Source of the DNA: Candidatus Parcubacteria bacterium
GTDB taxonomy: Bacteria; Patescibacteriota; Minisyncoccia; Phycocordibacterales; JAKAEA01
NCBI GenBank assembly: GCA_019661945.1
Contig: JAIFWI010000004.1
Span: 1-43,469 of the forward strand
Length of the DNA: 43,469 bases
Reading direction: 5' to 3'
This document shows, one piece after another, positions 14,847-21,286 of the stretch; the first letter of the stretch is position 1; every line of letters begins with the position of its first letter. The notes under the pieces were generated by a model. That model saw nothing but the letters and a program-made list of their open reading frames with translations, was not told the origin of the DNA and did not search any database. The position numbers were made by a program, and so were the translations under genes.

Positions 14847-15500
14847 ATGCGAAAAACACCTCTTGTAAACGGCCAGTATTATCATATCTATAATCGAGGT
14901 ACTGAAAAGAGACCAATATTCCTTGATAATTCAGATTTAGATAGATTTTTTGAAGGTATGATTGCCTTTAATTCAGTTAAACCAATTGGTAGTATCTTCG
15001 AATACTCCTTACCCAAAAACAAGAATACCGCTGGGCTTGGGAACTCAATTCCCAAGCTGGCAAACATTATTGCCTATAGTCTTAACCCGAATCATTTTCA
15101 CCTAATCCTCGAGCAAATTTCTGACCAAGGGATTCAAAAGTTTATGCATCGACTGAGCTTAGGCTATACGAACTTTTTCAACCTAAAATATAAAAGATCC
15201 GGGGCTCTTTTTCAAGGAAGATACAAGGCAAAGCATATAAATTTTAATTCTTATCTCCTGCATTTAAGTGCTTATATAAATCTAAACAATAAGATCCACT
15301 ATTACAGGAAAGGTGTTTTTTACAAATCTGGTTGGAGCGAATATGTAAAACTAAGTAAGGATAACTCTATTTGTACTTCAGATATTATACTTCAGCAATT
15401 TAAGAATATTGAGGATTACATCGACTTTGCATATTATTCTGTCCAAAATACCATCGAGCTACGACAAGACGAAGCCTTACAAGGTTTATTCCTAGAGTAA
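14847..15500 (+). CDS. REP-associated tyrosine transposase (RAYT, Y1_Tnp)
   Basis: 217 residues from M-R-K-T-P-L-V; the upstream ATG at 14811 would translate the palindrome and is less likely. The HUH motif is H83-F-H85 in N-P-N-H-F-H-L-I-L and the candidate nucleophile is Y143 in L-S-A-Y-I-N-L-N-N-K. The Y-Y-H-I-Y-N-R-G opening is typical of Y1 transposases of the IS200/RAYT group. An 18-nt-plus palindrome (15035-15057) is embedded in frame and encodes G-L-G-N-S-I-P-K, in the linker before the HUH strand. The frame is otherwise intact, so the enzyme may still be active. Its targets are probably the flanking palindromes. Confidence 0.9.
   Translation: MRKTPLVNGQYYHIYNRGTEKRPIFLDNSDLDRFFEGMIAFNSVKPIGSIFEYSLPKNKNTAGLGNSIPKLANIIAYSLNPNHFHLILEQISDQGIQKFMHRLSLGYTNFFNLKYKRSGALFQGRYKAKHINFNSYLLHLSAYINLNNKIHYYRKGVFYKSGWSEYVKLSKDNSICTSDIILQQFKNIEDYIDFAYYSVQNTIELRQDEALQGLFLE
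15035..15057. repeat. REP-like palindrome 3, inside the transposase gene
   Basis: GCTTGGGAA-CTCAA-TTCCCAAGC, the longest arms of the set (9 bp). The loop is the reverse complement of the loop of copy 1, so it is inserted in the opposite orientation. Confidence 0.8.
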
Positions 15501-15504
15501 TTCC

Positions 15505-15521
15505 TTGGGAATTGAGTTCCT
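15505..15521. repeat. REP-like palindrome 4, degenerate
   Basis: Left arm and loop match copy 1 (TTGGGAA-TTGAG); the right arm is TTCCT, decayed. It lies 5 nt after the transposase stop and just before the mutL promoter. Confidence 0.6.
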
Positions 15522-15529
15522 GAGGAATT

Positions 15530-15538
15530 TGATATACT
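15530..15538 (+). promoter_or_regulatory. Extended -10 of mutL
   Basis: TGA-TATACT, 11 nt before the ATG at 15550. mutL thus has its own promoter, outside the RAYT unit. Confidence 0.5.
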
Positions 15539-15549
15539 GATTATGTCTT

Positions 15550-17289
15550 ATGAAAACCATTCACATCCTGCCGCCGGAATTGGTGGCTAAAATTGCTGCA
15601 GGTGAGGTGGTTGAGCGACCAGCTTCGGTTATAAAAGAACTTATTGAAAATGCCCTTGATGCTGGAGCAATGCACATTGATGTGGAAGTTGAAGAAGCCG
15701 GTACGAAAAAGATTATTGTCCGAGACGATGGCAAAGGCATGAGTAAAGAAGATCTCGAAATATGCTACCGGCCGCACAGCACCAGTAAAATTTTAAATGC
15801 TGAGGATTTAGTAACCATCCGATCATTTGGCTTCCGTGGCGAGGCACTTTCGAGTATTGCGGCAGTAAGCCACCTGGCAATCAAAAGTCGGCAGTCTAAT
15901 TCCGAATTTGGTCACATTATTGAACTCGGAAGTGCCACACCCAAGGGTACAGTGAGGTGGCCGGCAGAACCCACGCGCGACTTGAGCCTGCGAAACGAAG
16001 CGCGTGGGTCTGAAGGCCCACAAGCACATCCAATTGGTATGCAAGTAGGAACTGAAATAACTGTCGAATTCTTTTTTCACTCAACCCCAGCTCGTAAAAA
16101 GTTTCTGAAGGATGTCAAAACAGAACTCCGGCTAATTACTGAAGTCATGACTCAGTTTGCTATTGCCTTCCCCGCTGTTGGTTTTACCTTGACTCATAAT
16201 GACAAGCAAATTTTAAATCTTTCTGCCGGGCAAAATCTTCACGGAAGAATCCGATCTGTTCTCGGTGAGCATTTGAGCAGCTATCTCATTCCCATCGAAC
16301 ATGAATCCCGTTATGGGGAAATTTCCGGTTTTATTACCAAACCTCAAGCGGCACATGAATCAAAACAATACCAGTATCTTTTTGTAAATAATCGCGCTGT
16401 TACTGATAATCATGTAGGGCGGACCCTGAAAGAGAGCTATGGCTCACTACTTGAACCCCGAGCTCAGCCGCCATTTGTCTTATTTCTGACACTTCCCTAC
16501 GAATCAGTTGATGTCAATATTCACCCGCGTAAAGAAGAAGTGGCTTTTGCATATCCAAAAGAAATTTTCGCATTGGTAAAAGAGGGCTCTTTAGAAACCC
16601 TCTCGAAGCACAATTTAATGTACACCCACTCTTCCCGACCTAAAGACATGGATTATCACACTGCAGATTTCCTCAAAAGCATTGTCACACCCTGGAATGT
16701 AAAAAATATTGCTCTAGGAGAAATTCTTCAAATTCATAATATATATCTTCTGGCTGGGACTGACGATGGTCTTTTACTTATTGACCAACATGCAGCACAT
16801 GAAAGAATTCTCTTTGAACAATTTAAAGAAGCGTATGAAAAAACCCGGTATCTTCAAAAGTCCCTTGAACTGACCGAACCAAAAATGTTTGAACTCTCAG
16901 CCTCAGATGCTCAGGTTTTGCAGGAACATCTGGAAACATTAAGGAAAATTGGCTTTGACCTCGAGCATTTTGGAAAATATAGTTTTAAACTCGCTGCTGT
17001 GCCAGAAATATTTAAAACTCGAGATCATATCAAACTTATCACTGAAGTTTTACATGATTTGAAACTCGGCAAAGGAGTAAAGCATCTTGATCGAGAGACT
17101 GAAAAGACTCTCTCGTATCTCGCCTGCCGTTCTGCCATCAAAGCTGGTGACGCACTAGAACCTGAAGAACAAAAGAAGCTTGTAGATAAGCTTCTTTTGT
17201 CTCCTTCTTCATATACTTGTCCGCACGGCCGGCCGACTCATATCGAGATTTCACTTAAAGAGCTCGATAAGATGTTCAAGCGCCGTTAA
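15550..17289 (+). CDS. mutL: DNA mismatch repair endonuclease MutL
   Basis: 579 residues. N-terminal GHKL ATPase: A-A-G-E-V-V-E-R-P, then E-L-I-E-N-A-L-D-A-G-A, D-D-G-K-G-M and F-R-G-E-A-L-S-S-I. C-terminal endonuclease motif D412-Q-H-A-A-H-E418-R-I-L-F-E423 (DQHA-x2-E-x4-E), with A-C-R-S-A-I-K and C-P-H-G-R-P metal-site motifs near the end. It is therefore a nicking MutL as in bacteria without MutH. Between T-P-K-G-T-V and V-G-T-E-I-T-V-E (about residues 137-166) there is an extra Arg/Pro/Glu-rich loop of about 28 residues which other MutLs lack, and which coincides with a 41-bp palindrome. It sits ahead of the S-T-P-A-R-K-K-F-L element, probably at a surface loop, so function may be kept. 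Confidence 0.97.
   Translation: MKTIHILPPELVAKIAAGEVVERPASVIKELIENALDAGAMHIDVEVEEAGTKKIIVRDDGKGMSKEDLEICYRPHSTSKILNAEDLVTIRSFGFRGEALSSIAAVSHLAIKSRQSNSEFGHIIELGSATPKGTVRWPAEPTRDLSLRNEARGSEGPQAHPIGMQVGTEITVEFFFHSTPARKKFLKDVKTELRLITEVMTQFAIAFPAVGFTLTHNDKQILNLSAGQNLHGRIRSVLGEHLSSYLIPIEHESRYGEISGFITKPQAAHESKQYQYLFVNNRAVTDNHVGRTLKESYGSLLEPRAQPPFVLFLTLPYESVDVNIHPRKEEVAFAYPKEIFALVKEGSLETLSKHNLMYTHSSRPKDMDYHTADFLKSIVTPWNVKNIALGEILQIHNIYLLAGTDDGLLLIDQHAAHERILFEQFKEAYEKTRYLQKSLELTEPKMFELSASDAQVLQEHLETLRKIGFDLEHFGKYSFKLAAVPEIFKTRDHIKLITEVLHDLKLGKGVKHLDRETEKTLSYLACRSAIKAGDALEPEEQKKLVDKLLLSPSSYTCPHGRPTHIEISLKELDKMFKRR
15969..16009. repeat. Palindromic element inserted in frame in mutL
   Basis: ACCCACGCGC (15969-15978) pairs perfectly with GCGCGTGGGT (16000-16009) around a 21-nt loop. 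It is GC-rich against an AT-rich gene, and encodes the extra loop of MutL. It is similar in kind to the coding-sequence palindromes known from Rickettsia. Confidence 0.7.
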
Positions 17290-17295
17290 ATAAGA

Positions 17296-17952
17296 CTACC
17301 TAAGTTGTGGAGGATTCAATTCGATTTGAGTAGCATTAAATTTTTGCTCATCAATGAATGTTCCTGTTGCCGCAATTTTTGCATTCTTTACAAGCTTTGC
17401 TCGAGTAATTGGTTTGCCATTTTGATCTGAAAGTTGAATTTTTGAATCGAGAGTGAGCACAATATCAAGTTCTCGTGATCCGCCATTCGATAATCGTAAC
17501 GTATTACCTGAAAGTTCCCGAACTAAACCAAAAATAGTCATCTGGACAGGTGCGGGCCATACAGCACTGGCAATTGCTTCTTTACCCTTCTGAGGTAGAG
17601 CACGTTTACCAGCCTCACTATTTTCTGTGTTATATGCTATAGCATAAATCTCGGCAATTGGTCTTTTTTCAGTCTCATTTGGTGTGGCCAATATCCATGT
17701 CTGCTCGCCAGCATCATTCTTTTCAACAAGCTCCATAGTACCTAGATTGAGGCTATCCTTGCCTAATTTTTTACCCTCGAGTACTCCCAATACTTCTATT
17801 TTTGAAGCATTTTTGGCATTAGCTACAAAAGTACCCTCTTCTACAGTAAATGCAGATAGAATGTTTTCTTGGGGTCCTAGGTATTTTGACCATACAATAC
17901 CTGCTACAATGATAATAATAATACCAACAATAATAAGTGCATTTCTCTTCAT
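17296..17952 (-). CDS. Anchored or secreted protein with DUF5666-like domain
   Basis: 218 residues from MKRNAL; a start six codons upstream is possible, but TATGAT lies 13 nt before 17952 and overlaps that upstream ATG. One N-terminal hydrophobic helix (about 4-20) serves as signal anchor; no lipobox Cys. The C-terminal ~90 residues (I-F-G-L-V-R-E-L-S-G-N-T-L-R-L, then V-L-T-L-D-S-K-I, then L-V-K-N-A-K-I-A-A-T-G-T-F) have the alternating strand pattern of the small OB-fold DUF5666 module found in many secreted Patescibacteria proteins. Molecular role unknown. It is convergent with mutL (6-nt gap between stops) and divergent from the molybdenum gene. Confidence 0.7.
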   Translation of the reverse strand: MKRNALIIVGIIIIIVAGIVWSKYLGPQENILSAFTVEEGTFVANAKNASKIEVLGVLEGKKLGKDSLNLGTMELVEKNDAGEQTWILATPNETEKRPIAEIYAIAYNTENSEAGKRALPQKGKEAIASAVWPAPVQMTIFGLVRELSGNTLRLSNGGSRELDIVLTLDSKIQLSDQNGKPITRAKLVKNAKIAATGTFIDEQKFNATQIELNPPQLR

Positions 17953-17989
17953 ATGAGGATATCTTATCATAGTAAATTCATTATTCCAA

Positions 17990-17998
17990 TGGTACTAT
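17990..17998 (+). promoter_or_regulatory. Extended -10 of the molybdenum-enzyme gene
   Basis: TGG-TACTAT with 6 nt to the ATG at 18005. Confidence 0.5.
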
Positions 17999-18004
17999 TA
18001 CGCC

Positions 18005-18604
18005 ATGATTATTAATGACGATTTTATACCAAAGCGAAAGACGAGTTCAAAGTTGCCGCCAGGCCAATATGAAGAGCGTGGCTTTCCGGTGCTTTCGCTT
18101 GGCCCGACGCCTGACATAGATATTAATACATGGAAATTAGAAGTAACTGGATTAGTTGATAATCCAATTTCTTGGACCTGGCAAGAATTTAATAAATTAT
18201 CAAAAGAATTAATTATTAAAGACATTCACTGTGTCACCAAGTGGTCAAAATTTGATTCAAAATGGGAAGGCGTGCCGATGCAGGAGATTTTTAATATTGT
18301 AAAAGTTCAGCCAGGTCCGACACATCTTATTGCCCATTCATACGATGGCTACACAACCAACTTACCAATTGAAGATATTTCAAATGGCAAAGCTTGGGTA
18401 GCAACAGCATATGATTCAGATGAAATAGAAGCCGAACACGGCGGTCCGGCTCGACTTTTAGTTCCCCACCTTTATTTTTGGAAAAGCGCTAAGTGGCTCA
18501 ACAAATTAGAATTCGTTGACCGCGATCAGCCGGGCTTTTGGGAAACTCGCGGCTATCACAACTACGGCGACCCGTGGCAAGAGCAACGCTATTGGAATGA
18601 TTAA
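18005..18604 (+). CDS. Molybdopterin-dependent oxidoreductase, sulfite-oxidase fold
   Basis: 199 residues, essentially one oxidoreductase molybdopterin-binding domain. The Mo-ligand cysteine is in I-H-C-V-T-K-W-S near residue 79, followed by W-E-G-V-P-M-Q-E-I (pterin contact region), H-S-Y-D-G-Y-T-T-N-L-P and the H-G-G-P-A-R-L-L-V-P-H-L-Y-F-W-K-S-A-K-W segment, as in YedY/MsrP and sulfite oxidase. There is no twin-arginine signal and no heme domain, so it is predicted cytoplasmic. It is followed by a flavin/NAD reductase gene, likely its electron donor. No molybdopterin-synthesis gene is seen in the window. The substrate may be sulfite, a methionine sulfoxide or another oxide; not readable. 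Confidence 0.9.
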   Translation: MIINDDFIPKRKTSSKLPPGQYEERGFPVLSLGPTPDIDINTWKLEVTGLVDNPISWTWQEFNKLSKELIIKDIHCVTKWSKFDSKWEGVPMQEIFNIVKVQPGPTHLIAHSYDGYTTNLPIEDISNGKAWVATAYDSDEIEAEHGGPARLLVPHLYFWKSAKWLNKLEFVDRDQPGFWETRGYHNYGDPWQEQRYWND

Positions 18605-18608
18605 TGAA

Positions 18609-18683
18609 GCAAAAGTTACTAATTTTTATGGTCTGGCCCGCGCAGACGGGAGATCCGAGGACCTAAAAATTAGTAACTTTTGC
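18609..18683. repeat. 75-bp intergenic palindrome (MITE-like)
   Basis: Perfect 20-bp inverted arms (18609-18628 with 18664-18683), extended by 4 bp after one bulged T. The central loop (18634-18659) holds a further CCCG/CGGG stem at 18637-18640 and 18647-18650. The arms are AT-rich and the loop GC-rich. There is no T tract at either end, so a terminator is unlikely. It lies between the molybdenum gene and its reductase. Confidence 0.8.
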
Positions 18684-18693
18684 GAAATGTAAC

Positions 18694-19452
18694 ATGATAA
18701 AAAATTGGCAGGTAGGGACATTGCTAAAAAAAGAAATGGTAGCCGACAATGTTATGTCTCTGACTTTTTCACTGCCTCAGTGGCAGTCGTTTAAAGCCGG
18801 ACAACATTATGATATCCGTTTAACTGCACCGGGCGGTTATATGGCCGAGCGAAGTTACTCAATTGCCTCATCTCCTGAAGATAAAGGTATTGTAGAATAT
18901 GGCGTTCAGCTTCTCGAAGACGGTGAAGTATCTCCTTACCTTTGGAAATTAGCAGAGGGAAAACAAGTCGAAATGCGCGGGCCGATAGGCGGACACTTTA
19001 TTTGGGATGTATCCGTGCCCGGCCCGCTTATTTTAATCGGCGGAGGTTCGGGTATGGTCCCTCTTATGAGTATGCTTCGACATCATGCAAATCATTTGGA
19101 TGACCCGCCTTCGCCTGAGGGCTTCGGCGAGGCGAAGCGAGAAATTGTCTTTATGATCAGCGCTCGGACATACGAACACATCTTATACAGACGAGAATTA
19201 GAAAGAATCGGCAGCCAAGATAGAAATATAAATGTCGTAGCAACTATTACTGACAATGCCCCGGAATCTTGGTCAGGCTACAAACGCCGCATTGATAAAG
19301 AAATGCTAGAAGAAATTCTTGGAAAATATAAGAACACTGATGCTAAAACATTTATCTGCGGGCCGACACCCTTTGTCGAAGCTGTAGCCAAGCATATGAA
19401 AGCTTTAGGATTTAAATCCTCAGATATTAAAACCGAACGCTTTGGCGGCTAA
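18694..19452 (+). CDS. Flavin/NAD(P) reductase of the ferredoxin-reductase family
   Basis: 252 residues. FAD-binding beta-barrel with R-S-Y-S-I-A-S-S-P (R-x-Y-S flavin motif near residue 55) and P-Y-L-W-K-L-A-E-G-K-Q-V-E-M-R-G-P-I-G-G-H-F; NAD-binding half with L-I-G-G-G-S-G-M-V-P-L-M-S near residue 113 and a C-terminal F-I-C-G-P-T-P-F-V-E-A-V. It takes electrons from NAD(P)H and probably gives them to the molybdenum protein just upstream (90 nt). A short insert D-D-P-P-S-P-E-G-F-G-E-A-K-R-E before the I-V-F-M-I-S-A-R strand coincides with a GC-rich palindrome. No clear own promoter is visible, so co-transcription through the hairpin is likely. Confidence 0.92.
   Translation: MIKNWQVGTLLKKEMVADNVMSLTFSLPQWQSFKAGQHYDIRLTAPGGYMAERSYSIASSPEDKGIVEYGVQLLEDGEVSPYLWKLAEGKQVEMRGPIGGHFIWDVSVPGPLILIGGGSGMVPLMSMLRHHANHLDDPPSPEGFGEAKREIVFMISARTYEHILYRRELERIGSQDRNINVVATITDNAPESWSGYKRRIDKEMLEEILGKYKNTDAKTFICGPTPFVEAVAKHMKALGFKSSDIKTERFGG
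19106..19138. repeat. GC-rich palindromic element inside the reductase gene
   Basis: CGCCTTCGCC (19106-19115) pairs with GGCGAGGCG (19126-19134) apart from one extra T, and a nested GCTTCG/CGAAGC stem lies at 19121-19138. It encodes the extra Pro/Gly/Glu loop. Its composition contrasts with the gene. Confidence 0.6.
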
Positions 19453-20408
19453 TGCGATCTTCTGGCGCTGTCTTTTAAAGATTTGAGATCCTTTTCAAGG
19501 TACGCCTCCGTATCTTTTATGTTATGTCTGAAGTAACTTATGAATTTTTGCTCTTCAGCCGAAAGTGAACGCGTGCCGCGAGCCTGTTCAAGTTCATCAA
19601 TATGTTCTGCTATATCATCTCGCAGGAGATGAAAAGCGCGATGGAAATCAGAATCAAATTTAGCCAGCTGATGTCGCAAATCACCTTTCAACTTTCTGGT
19701 CATATACCACATATACAGCAAGAACAATAGAAGCATCAGTAGAAATGCTAGAAGCAAGGACCAGTACTGCTGCCACCAGCGGAGCTGGCTTGTTGATACT
19801 ACGGATGTTACAACAGCCGGTACAGGTGTCGGAGTTGGAGTTGGTGCTTCTCCAGGAGTTATCGTTGCAGGAGCTGGTGTGGCCGTAGTAATTGGTACTT
19901 CAGGTGCAGGCTGCAATGTATATTCGGCATTGGTAAAATTTGTTAAAATGTCAGTCCCTTCGCCATCATTAGCCAGAACGGAAGCATTGGTATAAATTAC
20001 CGGAGCCTGACCAGTAGCAATAGCTTTAAAGTAAATTGTTATTATTTTTCCGCCTGGTCCTGTATAGCCTGGATTTGGAATTACTCCTTCAAAGTGAATA
20101 GTACCGTCTGCATTTGAAAATACAGGCTCGGCCGCCCACAGTTGAACAACTGAACCTGCTTTTGAAAGCGTCACTACCTGCAGTTTATTTTGAGGAAATT
20201 TTATCGTTCCGGACATAGCATTTGCTGACTGAGCCGATGAAGCCATCAAAACTGTCACCGCAATTGTTTGACCAACTGTATAGGTACCAGATGGAGGTGT
20301 TACCGACATTACAGCTGCATATGCCGGAAGTACTTGCAGACCAAAAATAGCTACTACCAGAGCAATAACAAAATATTTTGCAAAATAGTTAGACGGTCCC
20401 TTTAGCAT
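19449..20408 (-). CDS. Membrane-anchored cohesin-domain protein, short form
   Basis: 319 residues from M-L-K-G-P-S; an ATG 17 codons upstream is rejected since it would add a sequence lying entirely inside the previous gene. Signal peptide about 1-31 (ending V-L-P-A-Y-A-A). A single cohesin domain (about 33-170) has P-P-S-G-T-Y-T-V-G-Q-T, the W-A-A-E-P-V-F-S-N turn and V-L-A-N-D-G-E-G. A Pro/Thr-rich linker (about 172-208) is followed by a membrane helix (about 215-238) and a charged, coiled-coil-like cytoplasmic tail of about 80 residues. It overlaps the upstream cohesin gene by 20 nt, so translation is probably coupled. Third gene of the dockerin-cohesin operon. Its stop interlocks with that of the convergent reductase (4 nt). 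Confidence 0.82.
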   Translation of the reverse strand: MLKGPSNYFAKYFVIALVVAIFGLQVLPAYAAVMSVTPPSGTYTVGQTIAVTVLMASSAQSANAMSGTIKFPQNKLQVVTLSKAGSVVQLWAAEPVFSNADGTIHFEGVIPNPGYTGPGGKIITIYFKAIATGQAPVIYTNASVLANDGEGTDILTNFTNAEYTLQPAPEVPITTATPAPATITPGEAPTPTPTPVPAVVTSVVSTSQLRWWQQYWSLLLAFLLMLLLFLLYMWYMTRKLKGDLRHQLAKFDSDFHRAFHLLRDDIAEHIDELEQARGTRSLSAEEQKFISYFRHNIKDTEAYLEKDLKSLKDSARRSH

Positions 20409-21285
20409 GCTTCTTATATATATAGTATACGCTATAGATGAGCAGTGCGCTGACAGCAATACACAGGAGAGTAAGTATAATCCAGGTCACCATTCCAAAT
20501 CCTTTTGGCGGGATTTTTTTTACGATCTCATTACCTTGATAATCAACGGCTTTGATAAAAACGAAACTGCCTCGTGATTGGTCTTTAAGAATGTAGGGAC
20601 TTTCGGTCACAGCCCATGCGTTTTGATCAGGTATATCGTCATCCGATTCTTGAACTTCGTACTGTTTCAAACCCGAAGCTTTATCCTGAGTTTGAAAGAG
20701 TAAAACCCATCTACCTTCATATAGAGATGGATCTCGGGTAATAATAGGTAGGAAATCTTCCGGCCGCTCACTATCAGAAACTTCGGTAATATCTTCATTC
20801 TTTTCTGAAGTAACAACAATAGTTTTTATCCTGAATACGGGCTTAGCATCTTCTGTTCCTTGGCCGTCATTCAAGAGTATTTTACTCTTTGTTGTGTCAA
20901 AAGAAATGCTGAGTGAGCCTGCTGTAGTCGCTTTTAAAACAAGCTGAACGATTCTACCCCCTTGTCCCTGAAATCCTCCAGGCACCACCCCAGATAATGA
21001 AATAGTACGATTTGCTGAATTAAACACTGGTTTCTCAACCCAGAGGCTAACAATAGAACCACTATCAAGAATACGTACCACCTCAGCTCCTTCATTAACA
21101 TGGATGCCAAGTTCAACAACATTAATTGATTGCTCTGCATCAAGGTAGATATCAACAACAAGTTCCTGGCCAATACCAAATGTATTTTCAGGTGTATTCA
21201 CATACACGGTTGAAGCATGCACAACTCGAAAACCTGCACTACACATCGTCACAACAATTACGATAAATAAAAGTATTTTTTTCAT
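20389..21285 (-). CDS. Membrane-anchored cohesin-domain protein with Ig-like module
   Basis: 298 residues: signal peptide (about 1-24, ending V-V-H-A), cohesin domain (about 25-150; opening P-E-N-T-F-G-I-G-Q-E-L-V-V-D-I-Y-L-D, the W-V-E-K-P-V-F-N turn, L-L-N-D-G-Q-G), an Ig-like module (about 160-255, with R-W-V-L-L-F-Q-T and Y-E-V-Q-E-S-D-D), a membrane helix (about 265-290) and a short lysine-rich tail. Middle gene of the operon; its ATG is 1 nt from the dockerin gene's stop. Cohesins of this anchored type usually display dockerin-bearing proteins on the cell surface. Confidence 0.8.
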   Translation of the reverse strand: MKKILLFIVIVVTMCSAGFRVVHASTVYVNTPENTFGIGQELVVDIYLDAEQSINVVELGIHVNEGAEVVRILDSGSIVSLWVEKPVFNSANRTISLSGVVPGGFQGQGGRIVQLVLKATTAGSLSISFDTTKSKILLNDGQGTEDAKPVFRIKTIVVTSEKNEDITEVSDSERPEDFLPIITRDPSLYEGRWVLLFQTQDKASGLKQYEVQESDDDIPDQNAWAVTESPYILKDQSRGSFVFIKAVDYQGNEIVKKIPPKGFGMVTWIILTLLCIAVSALLIYSVYYIYKKHAKGTV

Positions 21286-21286
21286 A

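Larger units (their letters stand above)
14769..15523. mobile_element. RAYT/Y1 transposase unit with four palindromes, between mutS and mutL
   Basis: The unit runs from the palindrome at 14769-14787 to the decayed palindrome at 15505-15521. It contains a Y1/HUH transposase gene and two further palindromes of the same core (TTGGGAA, 5-nt loop, TTCCCAA). This is the arrangement of REP-associated tyrosine transposases (RAYTs), whose enzymes recognise REP hairpins. It fills the whole mutS-mutL gap. The exact boundary cannot be fixed without an empty-site comparison. Confidence 0.75.

Noticed and set aside
18609-18683. Rho-independent terminator
   Set aside because: There is no T run after either arm, and the stem is longer and more symmetric than a terminator.
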